From Thermoflexus hugenholtzii JAD2 (GTDB taxonomy: Bacteria > Chloroflexota > Anaerolineae > Thermoflexales > Thermoflexaceae): 64,000 nucleotides of DNA. The stretch lies in contig NZ_FYEK01000027.1 in NCBI RefSeq assembly GCF_900187885.1, forward strand, positions 211,630 through 275,629, in the 5' to 3' direction. The position numbers were made by a program, and so were the translations under genes. The notes beneath the pieces were generated by a model, which had not been told where the DNA came from, ran no database searches, and saw only the letters and a program-made list of their open reading frames with translations. Below are positions 11,090-18,878 of the stretch, in pieces; position 1 is the stretch's first letter, and each line of letters starts with the position of its first letter.

Positions 11090-11926
11090 CTATCCGGCGA
11101 TCCGCCAGGGGGCGGTGTAGACGTTCGCGCCCTCCGGGCGTAGGAAGCCGACCACCGTCATCCCGGCGGCGTGGGCCAGCTCCAGCGTCAGGCTGGAGGG
11201 GGCACCGAGGGCCGCCAGGATGGGGATGCCCGCCCGCAGCGTTTTCTGGGCGATCTCGAACCCGGCCCGTCCGCTCACCAGCATGATGGCGTGGGAGAGG
11301 GGGATCCGCCCGGCCCGCAGCGCCGCCCCGATGACCTTGTCCACCGCGTTGTGTCGCCCCACGTCCTCCCGCACCCAGAGCAGCTCGCCCGCCGGGTCGA
11401 AGATCGCCGCCGCATGCAGCCCACCGGTCCGATGGAAAAGGCGCTGGGCCTCGCGCATCCGCCGCGGCAGATCCACAAGGAGCGAGAGCGGGATCACCGG
11501 CTCATCCTCCGGCAGCGGGGGATAGCCCTGGACGAACACCGCTTCAACGGCCGCTTTCCCGCATACCCCGCAGCTGCTGGTCATATAGAAGTGACGGGTC
11601 AGCCGCTGCCGGTCAATCCCATGATCCGGAGGGAGCACAACCCGGACGGTGTGAGGGGCCGGGCGCTCCGAGGACAGCCCCGCGCGGATCCATCGAGGAT
11701 CGTCGATCAGACCCTCCGTGTAGAGAAAGCCCAGGGCCAGGTCCTCATCGTCCCCCGGGGTCCGCATCGTGACCGCAACGGGGAGGACCTCCGCGCCTTC
11801 CGCATTGGGGAGGGCGATCTGGATCTCCAGGGGCTCCTCTGCGATCACGGCGTCTTCCTGTCGCTCCCGTCGCCCCGGGCGCAGGCCGGTGACCGGCCAC
11901 GGCTTCCACATCCCGTTCCGCTCCAT
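11090..11926 (-). CDS. fdhD: FdhD, formate dehydrogenase accessory sulfurtransferase
   Basis: A 278-residue protein that passes sulfur to the Mo-bis-MGD cofactor of formate dehydrogenases. The two catalytic cysteines are in TSSCGVCGKAA; other family motifs are EEPLEIQI, RTPGDDEDLALGFLYTEGLI, TGGLHAAAIF, VREDVGRHNAVDKVIG and LVSGRAGFEIAQK. ATG 11926 is chosen over in-frame starts further up because those lie in the preceding gene; AAAGGATGG precedes it. It starts 25 nt after the stop of the molybdoenzyme gene, which is almost certainly its client. Confidence 0.95.
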   Translation of the reverse strand: MERNGMWKPWPVTGLRPGRRERQEDAVIAEEPLEIQIALPNAEGAEVLPVAVTMRTPGDDEDLALGFLYTEGLIDDPRWIRAGLSSERPAPHTVRVVLPPDHGIDRQRLTRHFYMTSSCGVCGKAAVEAVFVQGYPPLPEDEPVIPLSLLVDLPRRMREAQRLFHRTGGLHAAAIFDPAGELLWVREDVGRHNAVDKVIGAALRAGRIPLSHAIMLVSGRAGFEIAQKTLRAGIPILAALGAPSSLTLELAHAAGMTVVGFLRPEGANVYTAPWRIAG

Positions 11927-11951
11927 AGGTCCATCCTTTCCCGCGTCGCGG

Positions 11952-14216
11952 TCAGGAACTTGCATCCCCGTTCGCGCGCTCCACAAAGGCGAAGAGCCCT
12001 TTGTAAGCGGGGATGCCGGCCAGAGGCGAGCGGGCCTCGGGGGCCGCTAAGGCGTTCCCCTCGGGCCAGTGCACCTGAAGGGTGCCGGGCTTCACGTCGG
12101 CCAGGAAGACCCGGCCCCGCAGCTCCCCATGGGCGTTCCAGAGCCGGACGGGGTCCCCGGGCCGCAATCCCAATCGCGCTGCGTCGGCTGGATGCATCAG
12201 CACCGCGTCCCGCGGGAGGCCGTTGATGGGATCGATGTCCTCGTGGATCATGCTGTTGAACTGCTTCCCGCGCCGGGTGGCCACCCGGAACGCCCCCTCC
12301 GGGATGGATGTCCGCGGCAGCGGCACCGCCTTGAAGTGGGCCTTCCCATCCGGGGTGGGGAACTGCCAGCCGGCGCAAAGCAGCGGCCCACCATACTGGA
12401 ACTGATCCCCTTTCTTCCGCAGATGCTGGATCCCGTCATACATCGGGATCACCCGGGCGATCTCCTCCCGGATGGCCTGGGTATCCGGGAAGCGAACCCG
12501 TTCGGCGAGCTCCGGCCGGACGCGGGCGGCCAGCTCTCCGAAGACCCACCATTCGGGACGGGCCTCGCCGATCCGCGGCCCCGGGATCTCCGGGCTGAAG
12601 ATCACGCGGCGTTCGGTGGTGGTCTCGGTCACCCCACCCGGGCCTTCATAGCGGGTGGTCGCCGGGAGCAGGATCACCGCCTCCCCGGGTTCGAAGAACA
12701 TCGGGGGCGAGAGCACGATGTCCATGTGCACCCGCAGGGGGATCCGCTCCAGGGCCTCGCGGACGAAATCGGGATCCGGCAGCACCTCATGGAAGTTGCC
12801 GCCCACGCTGAAGAGGAGGTCCAGCTCCCCGCGATGGGCCGCCTCGATCATCTCCGGAGCGGTGAGGCCGCGCGTGGCGGGGACCTCGAAGCCGTAGAGC
12901 GCGGAGAGGCGGCGGGCGTTCTCTTCGTTGATGGGGAGGCCGCCCGGGAAGGCAGTGGCGTAAGCGCCCATCTCCGCTCCGCCCTGGACCCCCGAGTGGC
13001 CCCGGATGGGCATCAGGCCGCATCCTTCCCGGCCGACGAAGCCCTTCATCAGGGCCAGGTTGATGATGGCGTGGACGTTGTCCTCGCCGTGGGTGTGCTG
13101 GGTGATCCCCATGCTCCAGACGAAAACCGCACGGTCCGCCTCCGCAACCATGCGGGCGAACTCCCTCATCTCCTCCCGGGAGAGCCCCGCACCCTCCTCC
13201 AGCTCCTCCCAAGAGAGACCCTGCAACATCGCCCGCAGCTCCTCGAAGCCTGCGGTGTGGTTGCGGATGAACGCCTCATCCATCCACCCCTGTTCGATCA
13301 TGTGTTTGATCGCCCCGTGGATGAAGGCGATGTCGCCGCCCACCCGGACCTGGAAGAAGCGGTCGGTGATGCGGGTGCCGAAGAGGGCGCTCTCCAGGTC
13401 CGAGGGGACCCAGTAGCGCTCCATAGCCGGTTCCCGGTAGGGGTTGACCAGAGCCACACGGGTCCCGGCCTTGCGGGCGTAGTAGAGGTATTTCATCATC
13501 ACCGGCTGGTTGTTGGCCACGTTGGAGCCGAAGAAGACGATGAGGTCGGTCCCGATGAGGTCGGTGTAGGAACACGTGGTGGCGGCCACGCCCAGGGCGG
13601 CCTTGAGGGCGAGGGTGCTCGGGGCATGGCAGATCCGGGCGGCGTTGTCGATGGAGTTGGTCCCCATGGCCCGCACGGCCTTCTGGGCCACGTAATAGGC
13701 CTCGTTGGGAAGGCCCCGACTCGTGAGGTAGAAGCCCAGGCGCTTCGGGGAGGTGCTGCGGATGAAGGCGGCCATGAGGTCCAGCGCCTCCTCCCAGGAG
13801 ATCCGGCGGAAGCCCTGCTCGCCCCGGCGTCGGATCATCGGGTAGGGCAGCCGGCCCAGCGCCCGCAACGCCCGCGCGGATCGGGATCGCAGGGCCTCCA
13901 CATCCGCCAGCAGCCGGACGTCCAGCGGAGGCATGGTGTTGAGGCGGAGCAGGCGGAGGCGGATGTTGCAGAGGTGGATCCCGGTGATGGTCCAGTCGCG
14001 CATCCCGATGGTGCCCAGGGCGCAGCCGTCGCACACCCCGTCATTCAAAACGCGCCAGGCGTAGCCCAGCCGGCCCCGGTTCTCCCAAATGGCCCGCAGG
14101 ATCTCTAGGTAGTTGTTCGGGCGCTGCTCCCCGATCCCCAGCGGCTTCCAGCTGGCCCACAAGGATGGCATCGGCCGCCGGGCCGGCCATCGCACCGCTT
14201 TCCGCACCCCTCCCAT
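11952..14216 (-). CDS. FdhF/YdeP-family molybdopterin oxidoreductase
   Basis: A 754-residue Mo/W-bis-MGD enzyme of the FdhF/YdeP group. The N-terminus has a Cys cluster (VCDGCALGTIGMRDW, plus a Cys in GIHLCNI); the likely metal ligand Cys sits in ARICHAPSTLAL, the position held by Sec in E. coli FdhH; cofactor segments include FFGSNVANNQPVMMKYL and a C-terminal DPVRLWNAHGELRGRV domain. YdeP-type proteins are formate dehydrogenase-like and often of unproven substrate. GGAGGGG precedes ATG 14216. fdhD follows 25 nt later, and two complex-I/hydrogenase-like membrane genes precede it by 129 nt on the same strand, so it may be part of a membrane-coupled formate oxidation system. Substrate is inferred, not seen. 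Confidence 0.88.
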   Translation of the reverse strand: MGGVRKAVRWPARRPMPSLWASWKPLGIGEQRPNNYLEILRAIWENRGRLGYAWRVLNDGVCDGCALGTIGMRDWTITGIHLCNIRLRLLRLNTMPPLDVRLLADVEALRSRSARALRALGRLPYPMIRRRGEQGFRRISWEEALDLMAAFIRSTSPKRLGFYLTSRGLPNEAYYVAQKAVRAMGTNSIDNAARICHAPSTLALKAALGVAATTCSYTDLIGTDLIVFFGSNVANNQPVMMKYLYYARKAGTRVALVNPYREPAMERYWVPSDLESALFGTRITDRFFQVRVGGDIAFIHGAIKHMIEQGWMDEAFIRNHTAGFEELRAMLQGLSWEELEEGAGLSREEMREFARMVAEADRAVFVWSMGITQHTHGEDNVHAIINLALMKGFVGREGCGLMPIRGHSGVQGGAEMGAYATAFPGGLPINEENARRLSALYGFEVPATRGLTAPEMIEAAHRGELDLLFSVGGNFHEVLPDPDFVREALERIPLRVHMDIVLSPPMFFEPGEAVILLPATTRYEGPGGVTETTTERRVIFSPEIPGPRIGEARPEWWVFGELAARVRPELAERVRFPDTQAIREEIARVIPMYDGIQHLRKKGDQFQYGGPLLCAGWQFPTPDGKAHFKAVPLPRTSIPEGAFRVATRRGKQFNSMIHEDIDPINGLPRDAVLMHPADAARLGLRPGDPVRLWNAHGELRGRVFLADVKPGTLQVHWPEGNALAAPEARSPLAGIPAYKGLFAFVERANGDASS

Positions 14217-14345
14217 CGCTGGCCCCTCCGGGGGTGAGCTTAGAGAGCCGGGGTGGAGCGGGGGAAACGCGCGAAGGCCCGGCCCCGCATTTCATTATAC
14301 GTCGTGATCCAAAATGGGCCGCATTCGGATGAGGGGTGCGCCCGG

Positions 14346-15722
14346 CTACGGCGTTCGGACCCACGCCCGAGCGAGGGACTCCAGCGGGATGCCCAGCCAG
14401 GGGGCGGCGAGAAGCAGGAGCAGCTCAGCGGTCCACCAGGCGATCCCGAACCCGATGGCAGCGCGCGGCATAGGGCGCAGCGGACGGTCCGAAGGCTCCC
14501 GGGCCAGCAGGTTGCGCAACAGCGCCCATCCCAGCAGCCCGGGCAGGCCGATCAGCCCCAGGGCCAGGAGGGGATGGGCCGGCAGCAGCAGCCGGGTCAT
14601 CGCCCATCGCGCCGCGAACCCCGGGAACGGCGGCGCGTCGAGCATCGCCAGGCCGCTGCCCAGCAACAGTCCGATCACCCACGGGCCCTGCGCCATCGAG
14701 ACCCGGCCGGGCTCCGTGGTGCCGGCTATGCGCCGGTAAGCGGCCAGGGCGAAGGCCATGCCCAGCAGCGGCACCACCCGCACCCAGAGCGCCCAGGCGC
14801 TGAGCTGGATCCCGGGTTCCGTCCCCAGGCTGAGGGCCAGCCAAGCCAGCCCGCTGGACGCCAGCCAGCTATAGCCTCCGATGGCTCCCCAGCCCCGCTC
14901 CGCCAGGGCCAGGAGGGCGCTGCTGCCCATCATCAGCACCCCGAGGGCCTGCAGGACGATCCCCCACCCCGGAAGGCGGGGGAGCCAGGGGAACTCTTGG
15001 GCCCACGCCGCCAGCCAGAACCAGGTCCCGTAGTGGATCAGGAGGACGGTGAAAGCGGCGCCGATGGGAGCGCCCTCCGCGAACAGCATCGGTACCCAGC
15101 GATGCGCTGGCCACACGCCCAGCCAGAGGACCATGGCGGCTCCGATTAGCGTGAAGGCGATGGTGGGCCAGAGGGGCTGGCCGGGGTTGAGGACGGCCTG
15201 CTCCGCCGCCCAGGCCGCGGTGGTCCAGGCCAGGAAGCCCAGGCTGGCGGCGATGAGATACTGGGCGGCCCCCTCCATGCCGTGTCCTTCCCCCAGGAGC
15301 GTAAGCGTCAGCAGGAGGGCGGCGGCGCCGATGAAGAAGGCTCCCAGGCTGATGGGACGGGTGAGGAGGCCCAGGGCCCACAGCCCTCCGGCGGCCAGGC
15401 CGATGGGATACAGACGGCGCTCGAACCGGAAAGGCCACGCGCTCAGGAACAGCAATGCGGCGCTTCCCCACAGCGTGCTCAGGGCCCAGCGATCCGTCGC
15501 CGTCAGGCGCAGGGATCGCCCCAGGAGGACCACCGGGGGGCCCAGGGTGCTCGAATCCGCTGAAAGGGCCGCCGGGGGCCAGGGGACCGCCCAGAGAAGC
15601 GCCACGATGCCCAGGGCTGCGCCCGCCGCGAGCGGGGCGGCCAGGGGCGTCCGCCGGAGCGGATACACCAGCGGGGCGGCCAGGAAAGGGATCGCCAGCA
15701 CGAGGAGCAACGGGATGTTCAT
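14346..15722 (-). CDS. NuoN/MrpD-like proton-antiporter membrane subunit
   Basis: A 458-residue protein with about 12-14 hydrophobic helices. It shows degenerate signatures of the complex I/Mrp/hydrogenase antiporter subunits: WPAHRWVPMLFAEGAPIGAAF matches the canonical PFHxWLPDAxxxAPTPVSAxL helix, and AMLDAPPFPGFAARW matches the LPPxxGFxxKW helix. The usual Lys in the following helix appears as His (LLIHYGTW), so proton conduction may be altered. ATG 15722 overlaps the stop of the upstream gene (ATGA), which fixes the start; the upstream open frame is a shadow of that gene. Family placement is by motif only. Confidence 0.68.
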   Translation of the reverse strand: MNIPLLLVLAIPFLAAPLVYPLRRTPLAAPLAAGAALGIVALLWAVPWPPAALSADSSTLGPPVVLLGRSLRLTATDRWALSTLWGSAALLFLSAWPFRFERRLYPIGLAAGGLWALGLLTRPISLGAFFIGAAALLLTLTLLGEGHGMEGAAQYLIAASLGFLAWTTAAWAAEQAVLNPGQPLWPTIAFTLIGAAMVLWLGVWPAHRWVPMLFAEGAPIGAAFTVLLIHYGTWFWLAAWAQEFPWLPRLPGWGIVLQALGVLMMGSSALLALAERGWGAIGGYSWLASSGLAWLALSLGTEPGIQLSAWALWVRVVPLLGMAFALAAYRRIAGTTEPGRVSMAQGPWVIGLLLGSGLAMLDAPPFPGFAARWAMTRLLLPAHPLLALGLIGLPGLLGWALLRNLLAREPSDRPLRPMPRAAIGFGIAWWTAELLLLLAAPWLGIPLESLARAWVRTP

Positions 15723-16318
15723 GCAGAGGCCTCCTGGCGCACCAGGGTGAGGGCGGCGGTGAGGAAGGCGATCACCAGGTTCATCCCCGCCATCAGCCCG
15801 ATGGCCAGCAGGCTGTCCTGAACGGAGAAATAGAAAAGCCCGTAGCCGCTGAACATCGTGAGGATCCCCAGGCCAACCTGCAGCGGAGAACGGCCCAGCG
15901 TGGCGATCAGCAATCCGATCCCGATGAGGGTATAGGTGGTGATCAGGATGGGAGCGGGCGCGATGGGGATCGGGAAGCGGGCAGCGAGGATCCGGGCCAG
16001 GTAATGGAAGAAAAGGGCCGCCAGAGCCCGGAAGCGCCAGTGGACCGGCGGACGGGAGGTCAGGGTCTTCGGAGCCGCCTTCCGGGCCTGCCAGCCGGTC
16101 AGATAGAGCAACAGGGCCAGCAGGGCGCTGGTGAGGACCTGGATGCTTGCCAGCTGGCCGGGCACCCCGGGGGTCTGTTGCAGCAGCCAGCCGCCCCCCG
16201 CGCCCATCAATGCCCAGGCCAGAAGCCAGCCCCGCCAATCCTCCAGCGTCAGCACGAGGGCGGCCAGCCCTGTGATGAGCAGGATCATGAGCTCGGAAAG
16301 GATCTCCTCACCGATCAC
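15719..16318 (-). CDS. HyfE/NuoK-like small membrane subunit
   Basis: A 199-residue hydrophobic protein with about six helices, resembling hydrogenase-4 component E (HyfE) in length and layout. A helix pair near the C-terminus (VGLGILTMFSGYGLFYFSV) resembles NuoK/HyfE. It is translationally coupled to the NuoN-like gene. The start is taken as GTG 16318 because GGAGAGGA lies just upstream; ATG 16288 is the alternative. Together with the next three genes it forms a minus-strand group of two antiporter-like membrane proteins, a molybdoenzyme and FdhD. The family call is tentative. Confidence 0.6.
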   Translation of the reverse strand: MIGEEILSELMILLITGLAALVLTLEDWRGWLLAWALMGAGGGWLLQQTPGVPGQLASIQVLTSALLALLLYLTGWQARKAAPKTLTSRPPVHWRFRALAALFFHYLARILAARFPIPIAPAPILITTYTLIGIGLLIATLGRSPLQVGLGILTMFSGYGLFYFSVQDSLLAIGLMAGMNLVIAFLTAALTLVRQEASA

Positions 16319-16460
16319 GCTGTCCTCTCCGCACCGGGATGAACCAGGGAAATGGCCCCTTTCATTCAGGGCGCGTCGCCCGGCAGGGACCGAACGCCTA
16401 TACTATAACCCAGGTTGGCCGCCGCATGCCGGCGGGCCTATCCCACTTCAGGAGCCACGC

Positions 16461-17801
16461 ATGGCCCGTAAAGCGAACACGCAGAGCGCTCTCCGTTCGT
16501 CAGGACGTCGATGGGCGGTCCCGGGTCCGCACACCATCGCCCGGGAGGTGCTGCCCAATGGGATCGTCGTGCTGGCCTATGAGAACTTCAGCAGTCCTTC
16601 GGTGGTGGTCTCTGGCCTTCTTTGGGCCGGAGCTCTGGACGATCCTCCCGATCGGATCGGTCTGGCGTCGTTCACCGCGGAGGCGCTCACCCGGGGTACA
16701 TCTCATCGCACCTTCCACGAGATCTATGAGGCCATCGAATCCGTCGGGGCCAGCCTGGAGATCGGGGCCGGCTATCACACCACCGGCTTCACCCTGAAGG
16801 CCCTGGCGGAGGATCTGCCCGCCATGCTGGAGATCCTGGCCGATGTCCTGCGGAACCCCACCTTCCCCGAGGAGGGGGTGGAGAAGGTGCGAGGGGAGAT
16901 CCTCACGGATCTGCAGGAGCGGGAGCACGACACCCGGCGGATGGCCGGACTGCGCTTCCGGGAGACCTTGTTTCAGGGTCATCCTTACGGACGGAGCGTG
17001 GATGGATACCCGGAGACCGTGCAGGCGATCACGCGGGAGGATCTGCTCGCCTTCCATCGCACCTTTTACCATCCGGCCCGGATGATCGTGGCTGTGGTCG
17101 GGGCCATCCGGGCGGAGGAGGCGGTCCGGGCCGTGCAGGCGGTTCTGGGGGATTGGGAGGCCCGTCGGCCTGAGCCGCCCCCTCTGCCGCCGGCCGCCCC
17201 GCCGGCGCGTTGGATCTACGTGCATACCCCGATCCCCGGCAAGACCCAGGTGGATCTGGTGATGGGCACCGTGGGACTCGCCCGCAAGGATCCCGAGTAT
17301 TACGCCGCTGCCCTGGCCAACTCCATCCTGGGGGTGTTCGGGATGATGGGGCGGCTGGGGGACCACGTGCGGGATCGGGATGGGCTGGCCTACTACGTCT
17401 ACAGCCGGCTCGACGCCGGGCTGGCCCCCGGTCCGTGGAGCGTCATCGCCGGGGTGGCTCCGGAACATCTCCCCCGGGCGATCCAGGGGATCCGCACGGA
17501 GATCCGCCGGATGCAGGAGCGGCGCGTTCCGGCCCGGGAACTCGAGGAGAACAAGTCTTTCCTGATCGGCTCCTTGCCCCTCCGGCTGGAGACCAATGAG
17601 GGGATCGCCGGGGCGCTGGTAGATATGGAGCTGTTCGAGCTGGGCCTGGATTACCTGGAGCGTTTCCCGGAGATCATCCGCAGCATCACCGCCGCGGAGG
17701 TCCAGGCCGTCGTGCGCAAATACCTGGATCCGGACCGCATGGTCCTCTCCACCGCAGGCCCGGAGCCGGCCCCGCCGATGCCTCAGGAGGGCGCCCCTTA
17801 A
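16461..17801 (+). CDS. M16-family peptidase homologue lacking the zinc motif
   Basis: A 446-residue protein with the two-domain M16 layout. At the position of the zinc-binding HxxEH helix the sequence is GLASFTAEALTRGT, so both His are missing, and the N-terminal half cannot bind zinc in the usual way. The C-terminal half keeps the R/Y signature of the partner subunit (VRDRDGLAYYVYSRL). In many bacteria M16 proteins work as pairs, one with HxxEH and one with R/Y; this looks like the R/Y partner, but no catalytic partner is adjacent. AGGAG lies 9 nt upstream of ATG 16461. It may be a chaperone-like or substrate-capturing subunit. Confidence 0.85.
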   Translation: MARKANTQSALRSSGRRWAVPGPHTIAREVLPNGIVVLAYENFSSPSVVVSGLLWAGALDDPPDRIGLASFTAEALTRGTSHRTFHEIYEAIESVGASLEIGAGYHTTGFTLKALAEDLPAMLEILADVLRNPTFPEEGVEKVRGEILTDLQEREHDTRRMAGLRFRETLFQGHPYGRSVDGYPETVQAITREDLLAFHRTFYHPARMIVAVVGAIRAEEAVRAVQAVLGDWEARRPEPPPLPPAAPPARWIYVHTPIPGKTQVDLVMGTVGLARKDPEYYAAALANSILGVFGMMGRLGDHVRDRDGLAYYVYSRLDAGLAPGPWSVIAGVAPEHLPRAIQGIRTEIRRMQERRVPARELEENKSFLIGSLPLRLETNEGIAGALVDMELFELGLDYLERFPEIIRSITAAEVQAVVRKYLDPDRMVLSTAGPEPAPPMPQEGAP

Positions 17802-17882
17802 ACGTGCGCAGGAGGATTTCGGCCAAAAGACCGACAAGGAAGGAGAGGATGTTGGCTTTACGAACGGAGTCAGGAGGAAGCG

Positions 17883-18251
17883 ATGCCGGCAGAGGTCTAC
17901 ATCGAAGTGGTGGCCCTGGCCGACGAGGCGGTCTGGCTGGTGCAAACCCCCTCCGGGGACTGGAGCCTGCCGGGAGGTCCGCTGGAGGAAGGGGAGGAGC
18001 CCGCCCACGGTGCCCGGCGGTGGATCGCCCGCATGGCCGGCGTAGCGGTCGAGGAGCCGGTGATCTTGGAGGCAACCTCCCGGCATGAGGGGGAACGCTG
18101 GCGACTGATCCTGCGCTACGCCTGCCGGCTGACCCAGGAGCCCCGCCCGGACCCCACGCTTCCCGGATCCGGGTTGTTCCACATCGAGCATCTCCCTCCG
18201 CTGGCCCCGGACCAGCGGGCCGCCATCTACCGCGCCCTGCAAGTCCTCTGA
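17883..18251 (+). CDS. Nudix-fold protein with degenerate Nudix box
   Basis: A 122-residue protein. WSLPGGPLEEGEEPAHGARR matches the first half of the Nudix box (G-x5-E-x7-R), but the second half reads RWIARMAGV in place of REUxEExGU, so the metal-binding Glu residues are missing. It is therefore probably not a standard pyrophosphohydrolase; it may be a binding domain. AGGAGGAAG precedes the ATG closely. It lies 81 nt downstream of the M16 gene and just upstream of the Fur-type regulator's promoter. Confidence 0.65.
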   Translation: MPAEVYIEVVALADEAVWLVQTPSGDWSLPGGPLEEGEEPAHGARRWIARMAGVAVEEPVILEATSRHEGERWRLILRYACRLTQEPRPDPTLPGSGLFHIEHLPPLAPDQRAAIYRALQVL

Positions 18252-18337
18252 GTCCGGTCCCACACCGGGAGGATCCTGAGCAGTTGTCCTGCAAAGCGGC
18301 CGGGTCCGGCGAAATGGAGGCCCACCCCTGCCCCGAT

Positions 18338-18366
18338 TTGACAGGGCCTTTCGCGTTGGGTAAAAT
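18338..18366 (+). promoter_or_regulatory. Sigma70-type promoter of the fur-like/metal ATPase operon
   Basis: TTGACA (18338-18343) and TAAAAT (18361-18366) are separated by exactly 17 bp. Transcription would start near 18373, giving a short leader that contains the Fur-type box. This is one of the best consensus promoters in the window. Confidence 0.85.
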
Positions 18367-18379
18367 TTCCATCGGTTTG

Positions 18380-18392
18380 GAAAATCATTTTC
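18380..18392. promoter_or_regulatory. Fur/PerR-type operator
   Basis: GAAAATCATTTTC is a perfect 6-1-6 inverted repeat resembling the Fur/PerR/Zur box. It starts about 7 nt downstream of the predicted transcription start and 31 nt before the regulator's start codon, so binding there should block early elongation or initiation: autoregulation is likely. Confidence 0.75.
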
Positions 18393-18410
18393 TCCAGAGA
18401 GCGTTTTCAA

Positions 18411-18875
18411 ATGCGACGGAAGCGGGAGCGGCTGGAGGCGATGCTGGAGGGCCTGCGGGCGTCCGGGCTGCGGTTGACGCCCCAGCGGGTGGCTATCTGC
18501 GAGGTGCTGGCGACCAGCCGGAGCCATCCCACCGCCTATGAGATCCACCGCCGGTTGCGCCGGCGGTTCCCCACCATGAGCCTGGCTACGGTTTACAAAA
18601 CCCTGGACGCCCTGGTTCGCCTGGGCCTGGTCAGCGCCCTGGGCGACGCCGGGGACGGGATGGTGCATTACGATGGGGACACGGAGCCCCACATCAATCT
18701 GGTCTGTCTCTCCTGCCATCGGGTGCAGGACCTCGAGGGCGTGGCGGTGCGAGCGCTGCATCGGACGGTGGCCGCCCGCTCCGGCTATGCCCTGAAGGGC
18801 GCCCGCCTGGTGTATTACGGCCTGTGCCCGGAGTGCCAGCGCAAAGCGCAGACTGTTGCATCCCCGGAGGCGTAA
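18411..18875 (+). CDS. Fur-family metal-dependent regulator (PerR-like)
   Basis: A 154-residue regulator with the winged helix (LTPQRVAICEVL, SLATVYKTLDALVRLGLV) and C-terminal dimerisation domain. Two CxxC pairs (C99/C102 and C139/C142) form the structural zinc site. Candidate regulatory-metal residues are H39, H86, H94 and D107; an Asp in CHRVQDLEG at the position of B. subtilis PerR D104 favours PerR over Fur, though PerR's second His (H93) appears as Asn here. It has its own promoter and an operator, and its stop is 3 nt before a P1B-4 ATPase, so the sensor probably controls that pump. Whether it senses peroxide, Fe or Zn cannot be settled from sequence. Confidence 0.9.
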   Translation: MRRKRERLEAMLEGLRASGLRLTPQRVAICEVLATSRSHPTAYEIHRRLRRRFPTMSLATVYKTLDALVRLGLVSALGDAGDGMVHYDGDTEPHINLVCLSCHRVQDLEGVAVRALHRTVAARSGYALKGARLVYYGLCPECQRKAQTVASPEA

Positions 18876-18878
18876 GCG

